Shown: positions 47,725 through 61,700 of the stretch, in pieces
Layout of the letters: each line of letters begins with the position of its first letter
Position numbering within the stretch: the first letter of the stretch is position 1
Assembly (NCBI GenBank): GCA_951799425.1
Contig: OX637393.1
Span: forward strand, 26,244,744-26,308,743
Reading direction: 5' to 3'
Origin: Ilex aquifolium
Lineage: Eukaryota > Streptophyta > Magnoliopsida > Aquifoliales > Aquifoliaceae
DNA length: 64,000 nucleotides
Position numbers and translations under genes: made by a program
Notes under the pieces: generated by a model
Database searches by the model: none
Seen by the model: the letters and a program-made list of their open reading frames with translations, nothing else
Told to the model about the DNA's origin: nothing

Positions 47725-49389
47725 AATAATATCGAATAACTGAAAATCAATGTAATCGAACTCTAGATTTGCAATACCTCGGCTAGCTTTCCTATTTGTC
47801 TCCCTCTTTTCTCTCTTTTATGGGTTATGAGTTTGAGGTGCTTAGGAATTTTTGTAGACACGGGGCGTATGAAGGTGGAGAGAATTTATTGAAACAAAAG
47901 CCCTGATTCAAAGCGACTTAAGTTTGTCGACGCCTTTCAATCCGATCGACCAACGTGCAAAAAGTCAATCGACTAGTAAAACTCTCTAGAATGAGTCTAT
48001 CAGCCTTTGAAATACTCAAATCCCAAAATTACACTTAAACCCCCAAGTTTTCCAACTATTTTCAAATTCTCTATTTTTAAATTATGTTTTCCTACCCTAT
48101 TCTTTCTAAGTTCATTTCCAACCCAAATATTTCATAATAAACGTATATTTACCACACACATGTATATTTATTTCAATAGCTAATCCGATCTTATTCATTA
48201 ATTAAAGATGTATATTTACTACTGGTAGACTGGTTCTACTAACCGATAGGCCACACAAAACCTCTACCAAAAATTTTGCTTGACCATACTACTTGATCAT
48301 TTCACCAGTTTGCCTATCCGATCGACCGAATTGACCCACTAACCTACCCAACGTTTTTCGATGTTCTAAATTCAATTTTAATGTTATTTTCACTCAAAAA
48401 TATTTTCATTCTTAGGTTTAGACCCTTGAAATCGCAATGTTTCCCAAAATCAAGTTCTACTATTAATCCCATGTTTAGAAAGTGATGTGCATAAGACCTA
48501 TTACCCCCTCTCCTGTATGTCGATCTATGTCTACCAGAGTATAGGAAAGATCAATTGCACTCACAAATCTTCAATAGACTCTCTATGTGTACATGTTAAC
48601 ATTGAGAGTTCAATTTAACTATCTACATTTGGAGAGTCAAACTTATTTTTTATTATATGATTATAGCATGGAAAAATAACTCAGGTATCCTTTTCATTAA
48701 ATATTATTGCCTATTGGAGTTATATATACAAAAATTTCACTCTTGATATTAAATTGTCACAAAAAATGCTCCTACTATAAATGTGAAATAAAGAGTTTTG
48801 TTAGAGATACTCTAAATTATCTATTTCTAGAAGTCAACACAAAGAGTCCAACGTGACTCTTTACATGTGGAGAGTTAAATGCATTCTCTACTTTATAAAT
48901 ATGAAATGAAAAAATAACTCATGTAAATTCTTCATTAAATGCTTTTCTTTATAAGTAATATTTCTCAACTAGAATAAAGATCCCAATTTCAGTTGTATAC
49001 AAAATTGGACTCTTTATTTTTAAGTTATATCATAAATGCTTTATTTTAGGAAAAAAAAAATGTTATATAAAACCGAGAGCTGTATTCGAAATACTCTTAT
49101 GCTGCCCTCCAATTACAAAGTTATTAAAGAATCCTCAAATTATCTTTGGGTAATAAAGATCTATCAACATCAGTAAAAAGTGCTTCTTCAATAAGATAAT
49201 ATTTGTCCACGTGAATAGTTCCTCAAAATTCTAAGGAAAAATTAAAAAATGGTCAAAGTAGTATTCACGCGTACAAGTTTAAAAAAAGTCCATCCACACC
49301 CAGTTCACTCCATTGACCTTCGTCCCCCGCCCCTACCCATTACAATTAACTTCAGTAATTTAAAAAAAAAAACAATAAAAGTTAAAGTA
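47725..49389. other. Intergenic, AT-rich; diverged tandem copies
   Basis: No gene is seen. Two diverged copies of a segment of about 260 bp lie at about 48570-48830 and 48831-49095 (both contain TGGAGAGT(C/T)AAA and GAAAAAATAACTCA-like words). Confidence 0.4.
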
Positions 49390-49602
49390 CAAGTTATATC
49401 ACTATTGGGATAGTTTGACCGTTTAATAGATTTTGTTAATTTTGTAACTAATAAGAGAACTAAGTGTGTAACAATTTAAATTTAAAAGAGTCTGCATATA
49501 ATTTATTAACGGATATATTAAAGGACATTAACAACATGAGGCTAAATGTTAGGAAGTCTAACTGATTAAGTGACAAACAAGAGGTCGGGTTGTAATTCTC
49601 CA
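49390..49602. repeat. Fragment related to the foldback element of 3932-4931
   Basis: The right side reads CTGATTAAGTGACAAAC, then GTAATTCTCC, matching the right terminus of the foldback element in the LAS intron. It lies just beyond the RPN13 stop and may contribute to its 3' UTR: TTTATT at 49502-49507 is a minus-strand AATAAA 280 bp after the stop. Confidence 0.5.
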
Positions 49603-49788
49603 TAAAATAAATTGAGACTCTCAAAATGTACGGAAAGTCATAATTTGAATACGAATAAATAATTTCTGCAATCCAACAAGCAATGTAAGTACAAAACAGA
49701 TAAATAATCCCCTTCTCTGGCAATAAACAGGAGCATGACCATCTCAGAGAACTAAACAACTATATGAATAATAAATTTGAGACTTGCA

Positions 49789-52700
49789 TTATTGGCCCTC
49801 GTCCAATGGATCATTTTGGTTACAAGTCTGAGATCTCAACTCCTCGGATTCTGCTGATTTCGAAACAGAATCTTCAAGTGCCTCGAGAAAAGAGAGAACA
49901 GTGAATTTGTCTGCACAGAAAGGACAAGCAACAACAACAATTAGATGTAAAACAAATGAACGCTGTTATGGATGTCATATGAATGATCCTGCAAATAAAA
50001 AAACTGGAATGTATGAGATTGGACAAAGACATCAATGAGAAGCACATAAAGCAATCAGCGTCCCCAATTAACAATTTATTTCAAGCCATGGAGAGAGTTT
50101 GAAGCTCCCGCGTGCTTACATTTACTGGGGTCGATTCCAAACTGAGTCAGATCTATCTGTCCAGTTCGAAGCACCTACAAATAAACAGAAAATTACAAAG
50201 CTCCCAAACATGTATAAATACTACAAATTACAGAAAGTAAAGTGCACAGGGTATCAGTTTCTCACATAAGTAAATGAATCTACTTGTTGGCGGAAAGGAG
50301 GGCTCTGCAATAACTCCCCTAAATCCTCCGGTGTCCATCGGCCCTGCAACAACACAACAATCTTCATAAATAGCGAAACAAACTTCAGTGATTCAGAAAA
50401 ACCAGGGGCACCAGAAGCATTTGCCTCAGGTAAGTATGACGAAAGCTGTTGTTCTAATGCTAGTGTCTCGACCAATGGCAGTATCAATTCAGGCTTCAAA
50501 ATATCCCCCAATCCCAAGCCTACAATGGAGGACACAAATAGAAAATATCAGAGAAATGAGGAAGGAGTAATTTAATGGCAGGCCTACCAAACACACAAGA
50601 CAAGATAGTATGACACTAGATAAATGTCAGAAAGCATCAGTAGGTTTCTATGTCTACTTAAAAGTTCCTGCATTTTAGCTCAACAAAGTAGTCGTTCTAT
50701 TTTGAGAATATAAGAATCAAAGTGCAAACCCCACTTAGTTTGGTATGCCAATTTGAGGGTCAGATGACATAATAAAATGCCATTGAGAGAGGCTTATTAG
50801 TATTAAATCTCTCAAATGTTTGAGCTAACAACAGAACTTTTGGGATAGAACATCTCCTGATCAGGATAGTCATTGAATACTAACGTGTAAATGAAGTAAG
50901 AAGATGCTATCACGCGTCAACTAAATTATTACCTCCGTCTGGATCTCCAGCTTCATCTATTAATAATCATGAAGAAAATATCAGTTCAAAAGTGGTCATA
51001 AATCGAAGAAGACAATTTAGCAAAAATCTTGAACCCAGACCAGAACTAAACATTACCTGCAGGCCCAATGTTACTCAATATCCTTTGCAGATCAGCCAAT
51101 TTTATGGATCCTGAAGAAGTTACATCACTAGTTGCTTCTGCACCAATGCTTGGGCCAACCATATTTCCATCCCTGAAAATAGAATAACTATCACATCAAA
51201 ATGCCCACCAGTGAGTAGCGTCTGGTATGTCACAAAAATAAATAAGGGCAAGGCTATCAGATAAATGCAAGTCAGAAATGTAAGGAATAATTCATTAATA
51301 CATTAAAAATGTATTATGTAGTAAACTATCTCTCAACATTCCTATGTTGTAATATCAATTGATTGATAAAAAGGAGCCCAAAAATCCATCAATTTTTTTG
51401 GACAATTCCACCGTTTCAGTAAAGTCCAGGAATCTTAAAGATAAAAGGCAAATAATCACACATTAATATAAACAGATTATGCAAGTAGCGTCTATGTTGT
51501 AGGAATCCACAGATTGTACAAATCTTGGAAGCATACCGATAACAGAAATAAATACTTCAGTATATGGGCATGAACAGTAGTGGCATATACCAAAAGCATG
51601 AAGAACAGGGGAAAAATCACACGAAGTTCCTAGCTGGAGGACATTAAAGTTGGGTGCAACATGCCCACATGCTGGCTCTTTTCTAGGCAATGTACCCCCA
51701 GTAAATCTCCCTCATACCAAAAATCAGCAAATACAGGAACTTCTCTAATCGGGTGGGTTATACTGGCCCTGATAATCAGCCACATTGCACACTGATATTC
51801 TAAAGACAGACGCATGAGAAAGCATGCCTATAGCTGATGCCCTACAATCATATTTGATCATGATTCAAGGTCGCAGTATCAGTCATCAACCCAGAAAGCA
51901 CCGACACAAATCGATCGTAGTGTTGTAAAATGGTATCGGCTAACAGGCACAAAATCCTAGACAGAAAACCCAAAAAATTCCAAAAAACGAGTGAAAAATT
52001 CTTTAAAATGTGAACAACATAATTCATGCTGCATGCGTCCAAAACACATCATCTAGCACATTAAAAGTAGTGAAAATGAAATGTAAAGGTACTACCGGAA
52101 ACATATTAACAAAGAGTATTGTTAGTTGTACATAATTTAAGGACATAATCTACTATTGCCCTATAATTAACCGTGGGTACTAATATTGTATAGGATCTAC
52201 GGCCAATCAATTGACATCAATGGATTAGATCTCCAAATTAAGTTTTCAAATTAGGTCTAACTCCAAGTAATATTATGGGCAAATTCTAGTTTACCCCCTT
52301 GTGGTTTGTGGTTTGTGCTTTGAGCAGATGACCCCCCTATGATTTGGAAATAAGCACATCACCCCATTGTAGTTATGGACTAAACTGCAACTGTTAGGTT
52401 TTTCGTCAGAATAGACGGAAGTGAAGAGGACGCGCTGGTTTGGCGATTGATCAACAAAGTTATCAGTTTCCCTCCAAAATAAATATACCCAAATGTCAAA
52501 AATGACCCTCTTATGCTATGTTAACAGATGTTATACTCCTCGGCCTTCCACAAGCTCATCCTCATGGCTTCCAAACCCCAGCGCCTCCGTCAATGTAATC
52601 TCTCTCTTTCCCTCTGAGTCGACCTTACAAAGCGCAGCAAAGAAGCCAAGAATAGTGACCAATGACCATTGAGTCGTCTTCCATGAAAGACGTTTTCTCC

Positions 52701-55700
52701 AAATACCCTGACTACCTCAATAACCTCTTAAAACATACCCACCATTTAATTTTCATATATTCACACTCAGTGTTGGGTATGAGTTTCTATCGGAAGCTTC
52801 GAATGCAAAATTGCAAATGGTTTTCAAATGGGTTTTGAGATGAGTGTTGAGCTGTTACTTGAAGGGAGTTCTAATGGGTATTGTAAAACCCGAGCAAATA
52901 GAACTTTTGCTACAAGGCATCATCCACAATTCTGTGATAGGGTAAGCTTGTTTTCATATTCAATAACAATTTCCTAAAGTTTCTTTAGTAGCCGTGGTGT
53001 ATAGTGAGAGAAAATCGAAACCCTTGTTTAAGCTTGAAACTTGAATTTTTGGGTATTCAAAATTTCAAGTTTCGGAGGTGAAGGGGGGCCTAATCCACCA
53101 TTTTTAAGGTCAAGGAATCCATTTTTGAAGTTAGAATCGAGAAAGAATGAGGTTTGGTGGGTGAAAAATTGAATTAAAAATCGTGACAATTTTTTAAAAT
53201 GATGAACCCGTCACTTTGGAGCTCGATTTCCACTTACCTTGTGCATGATCTGGACAAACTAAATACATGGTTGGAAAGAGGGGTAGAAATATGTTAAATT
53301 TAGGCATTTGAATCACCCAAAAAGGTTGAGAAACGAGGAAGAAATTAAGGGCCAAAGTTGGCCCAAATGTTGAAAAAAAATCTGGTATGTACATAACCTG
53401 TCAAAATGAGTTTGTGATCACCTTTGAGCTTAAATTCATGGGTCATGGGGGCTATTTAAGGAAACAAGTCTGTGGGGTTTAAAACTAGGTTGAGAGTGGA
53501 GGATATTGACATTGGTTTGAGGAAGTTTGATACTTTGTGGAGAGAGAAAAAAGCTTGTAAAGTTGGGTGGTTGGTTAATTTTTCAGAAAATTAGGCAACA
53601 ATTGAGAGGGATGAAGAAGATGATGAATAGTTGAGGGTACTAAAGTCATTTTATCACTTCTGTTTACGGTGTTAATTGTGCATATCGGTCCAAAAGCATA
53701 AGGGAGTAATGTGTTGATTTCCAAATCATAGGGGGGGTCATGTGCAAAACACCCAAACCACAAGGGGGTAAACTGGATTTTGCCCTAATATTATTGAGTA
53801 ATAAAATATATTAATTTAATGGAAAATTTTCATCAACAATTAAAACAATACAATTAGACGAAAAAATACAACTAACGATTATAACCCTAATAAATCATAA
53901 TATTCTAACTCATAACATTTTATACCATGAAAAAAGGGAGAGCAATGGATCTATCCAAAGTCATTTAGACACATTTAACTACCTTCGTCCATGTTACCCT
54001 ACTTATGTAGAATTTGTATCCAAATAAAATACCCCAACTGTGTGGTTGTAGAAATTCATCCACATCCACCATGCTTGTCCCTCACGTTAACAATCCCACC
54101 TCCCACATGCGATATAACTAATCTAAAATAGTTTGTCTCCATTCATTTCAAACTTCCATACTCTCTCAGGCTCTCAAGAGCTCTGTCCCTCTCTCTCCCA
54201 TTCTATCTCCTGTTTAATTGTGCACATATCACACAAAACGCGTTACATGAGCATTAATTTGGAGATGCATCGGGTATACCATGAAAGCTAGTTTATAGAC
54301 TCAAGAGAGATTGCCTGAGACAAAAAGTGGAAAGTTACTCTCCACAATCTAGGTCTTCACAATCAGAGCTAGCAGACATACTAGACTCCCGATCTTTTGT
54401 GTTACATTGCGATCGTCAGTAGCTATGAAGCCAAGAAGACTTGCACTTTGATTTGGCAAGTATGCTTTCAATTTCTTCATCTTTTTATGTAATTGCATCT
54501 AGGCATTGTGGATTTCTTGCTTAGGTTGTGGCTTTATCTTGTCTTTCCCCTTTTTTGGACTTTTTGTTTCGTGTTAAATTTTTTTTTTTTTTTTTGAACG
54601 ACTTGTTAATTTGATTTTTGAGATCCAATGATGAATCAATCTAGTCGGTGGCGAGTTTGGATGAGTCAACCAAATTTACTCTAAATTTCATCGATTCAAC
54701 CTATTTGTATCCAAGTCAAGATCAATCCAATTGAGACTTGTAGATTACACTTGATGTGTAGTGTTATTAGTTTGGTTGAAGCCAAGTCACATCGAACTCG
54801 GCCAATACTTTGAACCTTGGTTATGATGTATTGGTTTTTGGTATTATGCAACTACATGAATTTACAGATTTCCTTAAAAAGCAATAATGTTATAAATTAC
54901 TTACCAACTCAATAAAGTATAATCCTTACTATTTGAGGTCGCTACGTAAATCATGTTCCATGATAGTACCCTTTGAAGGGTCATATCTTGTAGTAAAACA
55001 TAAGCTATCATATATTTTTAAACAATTTTTTATAATAAAAAATTTATATTCAATAGTTTACGTGTGCTCCACATCTTTGTCCATGGGCGCAGCTAGCATA
55101 TGCCCATGGGGAGCCACATGCCCACCCTCAAATTTTTATTTTAACATTACCTATATGTATTTTAAGTATTTCTTCAATATTTTTAACTACAGCCACCCTA
55201 TTTTTTTGATACATCAATTAGTGTACACTTATATCACATGAATATGAATTTTTTTGACACATTTTGGACATGTTATGTACCTATCTACATAAATTTTGAA
55301 TATATTATAATCATTTTATACTTTCTACGACTAAAAAAAATGATATACATATTAACTAGTTTACTTGTGATTTTGACATTTATTTTGCTAATTACGGTAG
55401 ACATTATATAGTACACATTGAACTACATAATGGAATGAGTGATAAATATCGAAATGATAACATGATTGTATATATAAAAAATAATAAAATTGTTATGCAA
55501 CGGTTTCAAAGTACGAAAATTCACCGGATTCTAAATAATTTTAATTAGCCTATATTTTGTAAAAAGATATGATTAGTCTTTTTTTTTATTGCTCTCATTT
55601 GTATACACTAGGCTCATCAATTTTTGGTCTGTTGGGATTAATGAACTTTTAAGTATTAAATAGGATGTAATTAAATATAAATTATTATCCTATTTCTATC

Positions 55701-58700
55701 GATTAAAAGAAAAAAAAATTAGTTTGTTGAAAAATCCGTGCCCACCCTAGAACGATTTTCTGGCTCCGCCCCCGTCTTTGTCCTATGTTAGACGTGTGGA
55801 GTCCAATCTTGTCTCACAGATAAAAAAAATTCATCGACAAATTTTTTTTTTAAAATTCAAGCATAATAAATATACAAAGACTTAACGCTAAATTATTAAA
55901 TGAGACAAATCAATACCATTCAGCTTTAACAAAATAGGAACAAAAAATGCATAAATCAATTTTCACTTTATACATTTCAACTCAATCATGTATTAGACTA
56001 GAACAGTACAATATTTTGAATTCCAAAAAATACATATATTTGATTAATTTTGTGCCAAATTTCTCACGCCAACCAAAGGGCCTAGGAAAAATTCATTATT
56101 CATTTTGTTGCGAAACCTAATTAAAATCATCCTCCATCTTGTTGAAAATTTGATTATTTGAAAGCGTAGAAAAAAGCTCTTTGTTTAGAACATTTTATTA
56201 GCTGCATCCAACTGTGTTTCCGTGGGTCACGTGTTGCTCACTTAAAAAAAGAGAAAATGTCAACTATGCTATTGTTTTACAAAATAGGGGGCAATTTATT
56301 AAGTAGTAGAGAAGTATTGTCTTTGCAAAAATATACGGGTCAGACATGCACATTTGTTATACTCCATCCAAAAATAAAATTTTACTGGTTTAGGGGAAAA
56401 CGGGTCAATCTTGATGAAAAGAAAAAATAACTAGGACACTATATAAATCTTCAAAAATTTAAGAGGGCAATGTACTAAATGTAACAAGTGTTATGGTCTC
56501 CCTCATAATCCATCTGTCATGTTATTCCAAAGTGAGTGGGGGCCAGCTGCCCCCACACCCTAAACATAGATCTGCCCCAGTCCGTGCCCATGCTTCATAA
56601 TGTGCCACGATAATGCAACAATAACTCACTAAACTAAAGGCTCAACAAATGTGCCTCAATATGAAAAAAGTATAAACAAACAAATAACCAAAACTAAACA
56701 ATCTAAAAAACCATGGACACTTATTGAACAAAAATAATTTCTCAATTGGAGTAGAGCCTAAAGATTGAATATAAAAGATGTCAGATGTTAACCATTAATA
56801 CTGAATTAAATTTCTTCCACTTGATCATTTAAGTACCACTTGCACCCTCTGGCCAGCTAAAAGACCAGGTGAAAATTGAACATAGAGGCTAAGCCTGGCA
56901 TCCTCCATTTACAATCAAAGTATACGAAACCCTCCAAAATAGAAACACCAAGCGACAAGCATGTTCATAGAAAATCAACCATAAGTGATGGAAGACAAAA
57001 TGTTGCTCCTTGAAAACCATAAGAAGAATGAATTAAGCATGACAGGCATCAATTTGCAAACCAAAATCTCCACGTCCCTAAACACTTGATGATTAAACTC
57101 TGAGGATGATCTGCGTGATACTTGGAAAAATATGCCAGTAAGCTAGACTTATTAATGATTCTAGAGGACATTTTATCCCCGTTCAAAAAAAAAGATGACA
57201 TTTTATCTTCTTCACAAATTGACGTTTCGATAAATCTGCAAGGCACTTAAATGAAAATAATAATTTACTACCAGCAAATGAATTTAAAAAGAAAAAAAAA
57301 AAGGTAATAAGAAATAAATCAAGGAAACTAAAAGCACTCAAAGACAGTAGCTAGAAAAACTCTTAGAATACAGTTAGTTTGGGACAGAACTGTGTTCCAT
57401 GCTCCTTTATCAAACATATCTGTGGGGAATTTCAGAGGGATGTCTTTGTTGGATTTTCAGCAAGATTGGAAGGAGCCTCTATTTTAGCTTTCTATTATTT
57501 TTTATCCTCAATATTGTATTATTTCTATCTCTTATCTCACTTAATAGTATTCTTCTTTTAACAAAACAAAACAAAAAAAAGGAAAAATTGTAGAATTGTA
57601 GAATTCAAAATTCAGAGGCAAAAACCGGCAATCAAAACAGAAATAAATGTGCATATGAAATTTTTTGACGTTAATTTAAAATCCATAATCATCTGAGGAT
57701 TTTATTCGTGCTAAGCACAAAGTTATGTGAACGTTACCGTGATGGGATATCATCTTCAACCATGTCATCAGAATTTTGCAGAGGAACTGAAGCATCAGGC
57801 TCTTCTCCACCAGGAAACTCTGCTAAACCAAAATTTGAATATCAATCCTTAAGTTGGTGGAGAAATGTTAAAGCACTAAGCCTGTATCAAAGTCCTAAAA
57901 GGTAATTAGACAATCTCTACAAAGTGAAACAATTTGAAAAAAAAGCTAGGCAACTACAGTAAAACCAAAACCACAGGGTCTTTGGCCCCAAGTCGTACCA
58001 ACTATCCTCCCCAAAGGTTCAAGCTCCTCTTTGGAGGCATGAGGTTGCAGTGGCTGATTGGGACAAAATACACAAACAATTAAGAATAGTATAAACCACA
58101 AACTTAAGCATCCCTCAACCTCAAGCTAGACCTGAGTCATTCCAAGAAGTAAAATGAACTCCAAAGTGATCAATCTTTCAATGTCACGAAGAATGCAAAA
58201 AAAAATTCTCATTTTGCCCTTCCCTCTCCGCCAAACTCTTACCACTGTCCCATCCCAACATCACCAACACCATCGCCACTACTTCACAATTGCCACCACC
58301 ACCCCCGCCACCTATCATGATCATGTTCGAAATCGTATTGATTACTAATTAAATCTTAATCAATTAATCAATCTTATTAGATGTCTCAAACTAACGATGT
58401 GTCATGTTTAAGTTGACCCGTATTACCCCTGAATAAAAAATCTAACTCTAGAACTTTTTTTTACTCGACCAAACTCACCATTGTCACCACAACCCACACA
58501 CCACAACCACCACCATCATCCCCCACCTCACCACCACCACATCCACCATTGCGATTATGGCCACCACAACCGCGACAACCATGAAATTCCTTCGTACAAA
58601 ACTACAGTTGCAATCTATTGAATTGCAATAAACCTCTAATTTTTATTATGTTGGCACACTGAGAGTTGTAGTTGTAGGACAAATTCTATCCCCATCAACT

Positions 58701-61700
58701 TACATAAATTGTTGAGAAAATACAAAACAAAGAGAAGTAGTCAGTGGTACCTTATCTTGTAAGCACTTTATCACTAATTTAACAAAAGCTGCACCACATC
58801 CAGAGAAGAAATAGCAAGAAAGCCAAAATTCAGAGCAAGCAGCCTAGACTATGGGACCTCCAAGAGCAAACAAGGCCTGGAATATTGGAACTCCGATATG
58901 TGACATCTCTCTCCCCCCCCCCCCCCCCCCATCTCTCTCTCTCTCTCTCCCTGTGTGTGGATTTGGATCTACATATATGGGATTTTGGGATTAGGGTTTA
59001 TGAGCTTTTGTGGTAATATAAGCTCCGTTCAATGGACATTTTCTGAAGAATGTCGTGGCTGATCTAAAGTTGTCGAGAGAGATGATTGTTGAGTGCACAA
59101 CATTGCAGATCTTATAGTTTAATTCATCCACTTTACGCACGTGTTTAATGTTTAATTTTTTGAATTATGTATGATTGGAATAACGGAGTAGAAGAATGGA
59201 TTTGTGATTGTAGGTACAAAAGTGATGAAGGGGAATAAGTGGAAGCAAGCAAAAAGTCATTGGAAGCATTGGGATGAAGTGGAGTTGAACCAGAGGAGCA
59301 AAGAGGAAAAAATTAGAAAAATGGCAGACCAATTGGTTGAACTTCGACCGCTTCAACAGGCTGACAAAAAGGCTTCAACCAGTTGAACAAAGGTTCAACC
59401 GGTTCAAGGGGGTGTAGAAAGTGTTGATCAGAACATGGTCAAGATGCTACCTAGGCTTCAATTGGTTGAACACAAAGTTCAACCGGTTCATCAGAGTTTA
59501 TCAAGATGTTGGATACCTTTCAACCGGTTGAACAAGGACTTCAACCAGTTGAACCTCTTCCTCAACCAGTTCATCATGTTACGGCTACAACACAATTTCC
59601 CGGGCTTTGATACGTCTGCAAGGGTTGGCTTTCTTCACTCCCACACTCAAGGGGAGGCCACCAATCTCCATGATCTTTCTTTTGATTGGTTGTTGGTACC
59701 TCCAAGACTTCACATGAGCACTCCGATTGGACGACACCGACAGAGGAAGCTTATTCGGGAGATCACCCACCATCCACGCCACACATTTGGCCAATGAGGA
59801 GGAAGAACAAAAGGCTATATATATGCATTCTCATACACATAAAAGGAGTTCTTTTAGCTTTTGCTTAGCTTTTGGCTTAGTTTGAAAGTTTTATTTGTAG
59901 TTTTACATTGTTAGATTTGTGCCGAGTTTCGGAGAGGACAACTAGTGCATTTTCCATTTCTATTTCAAAGCTTTGTTGCTGAATCTTGTTCTTGCATTAA
60001 TACTTAACATTTTGAAGCAAATCTAGTTGAAGTATTCTCTTTCAATCATATTGTTTATTTCCATATGATTTACATGTTGTTTGTTACTGATTTCGATTTG
60101 ATGGGTTTTACTTCTGGCTAAGTTTCAGCGCGATCCGAGGGATGATTCTCATTTGTGATTAAGCATTGTTGATTCTCTAATATATTCTGATCACGTAGTA
60201 TACTTTATAGATGGTAAAATCATTTTTGAAAACTAGTGTTTATGCATACACTTTGATTTCTCATCGACGAATTTCTAGCACGATTAATGCTTAGAGTATA
60301 TGTATACATCTCTGTATTTATCACTCTAGATTCCATTACCTATCTTCAAAGCAATATATATTTCAAAGCTAGTATTTGTTGAATAATTTTCTTCTGAGTA
60401 AATTTGATTATGAGCTTGAATGAGTTATGAATGAGAATTATTAAGCTTAATTATAACAAGATGATTCCAGTGGATTGGCCGACTGTTTTCATTTGAATTA
60501 CTACACTAATTTTTATACTCATCATTTTCCACTCAATCAAAAGATTTTTATTTTTATTTTGCAAAAACATCACCATTGTATCATTTGTCCCTAAGGAGAC
60601 GACCTCGGATTTTTTGAATTACTACACTACACACACTTCTCATGCTTGGGAAAAACATTTATATATTTTAGAGGTGAGCATATTTTGAGAGAAACAGTTA
60701 AATCATTTTGGAAGACAAATCATTTTTGGGAGAAAAGCATCTTTGAAAACAACCAAGGAATAGTATCAAGTAATGATCAGAAAAGTGGTGAAAAGAGATG
60801 TTACCAGAGGTGATGTCAGAGGAATGTTGAAGATCTTTCGCAAGATTAAGAGTTGGAGGCAAAAACAATTAAGGGTAAAAAGGTAATGCAAAAAAGTAAT
60901 AAATACGTGCATCAGTTGTGCGTTTTCAGTGTTAAGCAATAAGTAGGGGTTGAGATACTGAAAATTTAATGCATTTTTATGATACCGCTTATCCCATTAT
61001 GCATTATAGTATCTCTTATCAAACATGTTGAATTAATTTATTGTCGAATGTCTTCCAATTGAAGCATTAAATGATGTTATCATATCAAATGGCCCCTTAG
61101 TCACATAGTCAACTCATCTTTCACCTTGGATATGGTCTCACTTTGGAAAATATTGAGATCTCTACCATAGAGGTTTCAACCTAAGGTCATCGCCATTGAA
61201 ACAAGTGCAGATGTTGAAAAGCTGAAGGTAGAAGACCTACCTAATTGGGTCTCTTTTGACTTTCTAGATAAACCTTCGTTGGGCCAAAAAATCAAAGGGT
61301 GTGTTGCATTACCTTCAATTCGAGAAGACAAAGGGAAATCTGAGTCACCTACCATTGGGAGTGAGGAGCTAGCCATGTTTGCTAAGAAGTTTAAGAAATA
61401 CCTAAAGGCCGGGTATATTGGCTCCTCCTGGTCAAAGAACAAGTTGAACAACCCAAAACTCCTAAGGAAGTTAAGGGAGGGGAAAAAAATTTAGCAAGGG
61501 TCTGAAAAAAAGGATCAACATTGAAACTTTTATGGAAGAATAGGTACTAGAATTTGCATTCTTTTAGAGGAATCCATGTCTTTCCTTTTAGCATTTGTTA
61601 TCAATGAAATTATCATGTTTCCCATAAAAAAAATGCATTCTTATTCAGTAATCTGTAATCGAGTATAGTTTCATCAAACCGAATAGAACTTCAAAAGTCA

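Noticed and set aside
39967..47729. 5-bp target duplication for the gag-only element
   Set aside because: The flanks TAATC and AATAA do not match at the inferred LTR edges, so none is claimed.
50254..50535. A 93-residue minus-strand ORF starting [13 protein letters not shown] as a stand-alone small gene
   Set aside because: It is two RPN13 exons read through an 81-nt intron, with intronic codons at its start. The splice junctions restore the family sequence.
61176..61451. 91-residue minus-strand ORF
   Set aside because: It is the shadow of the copia gag fragment on the plus strand.
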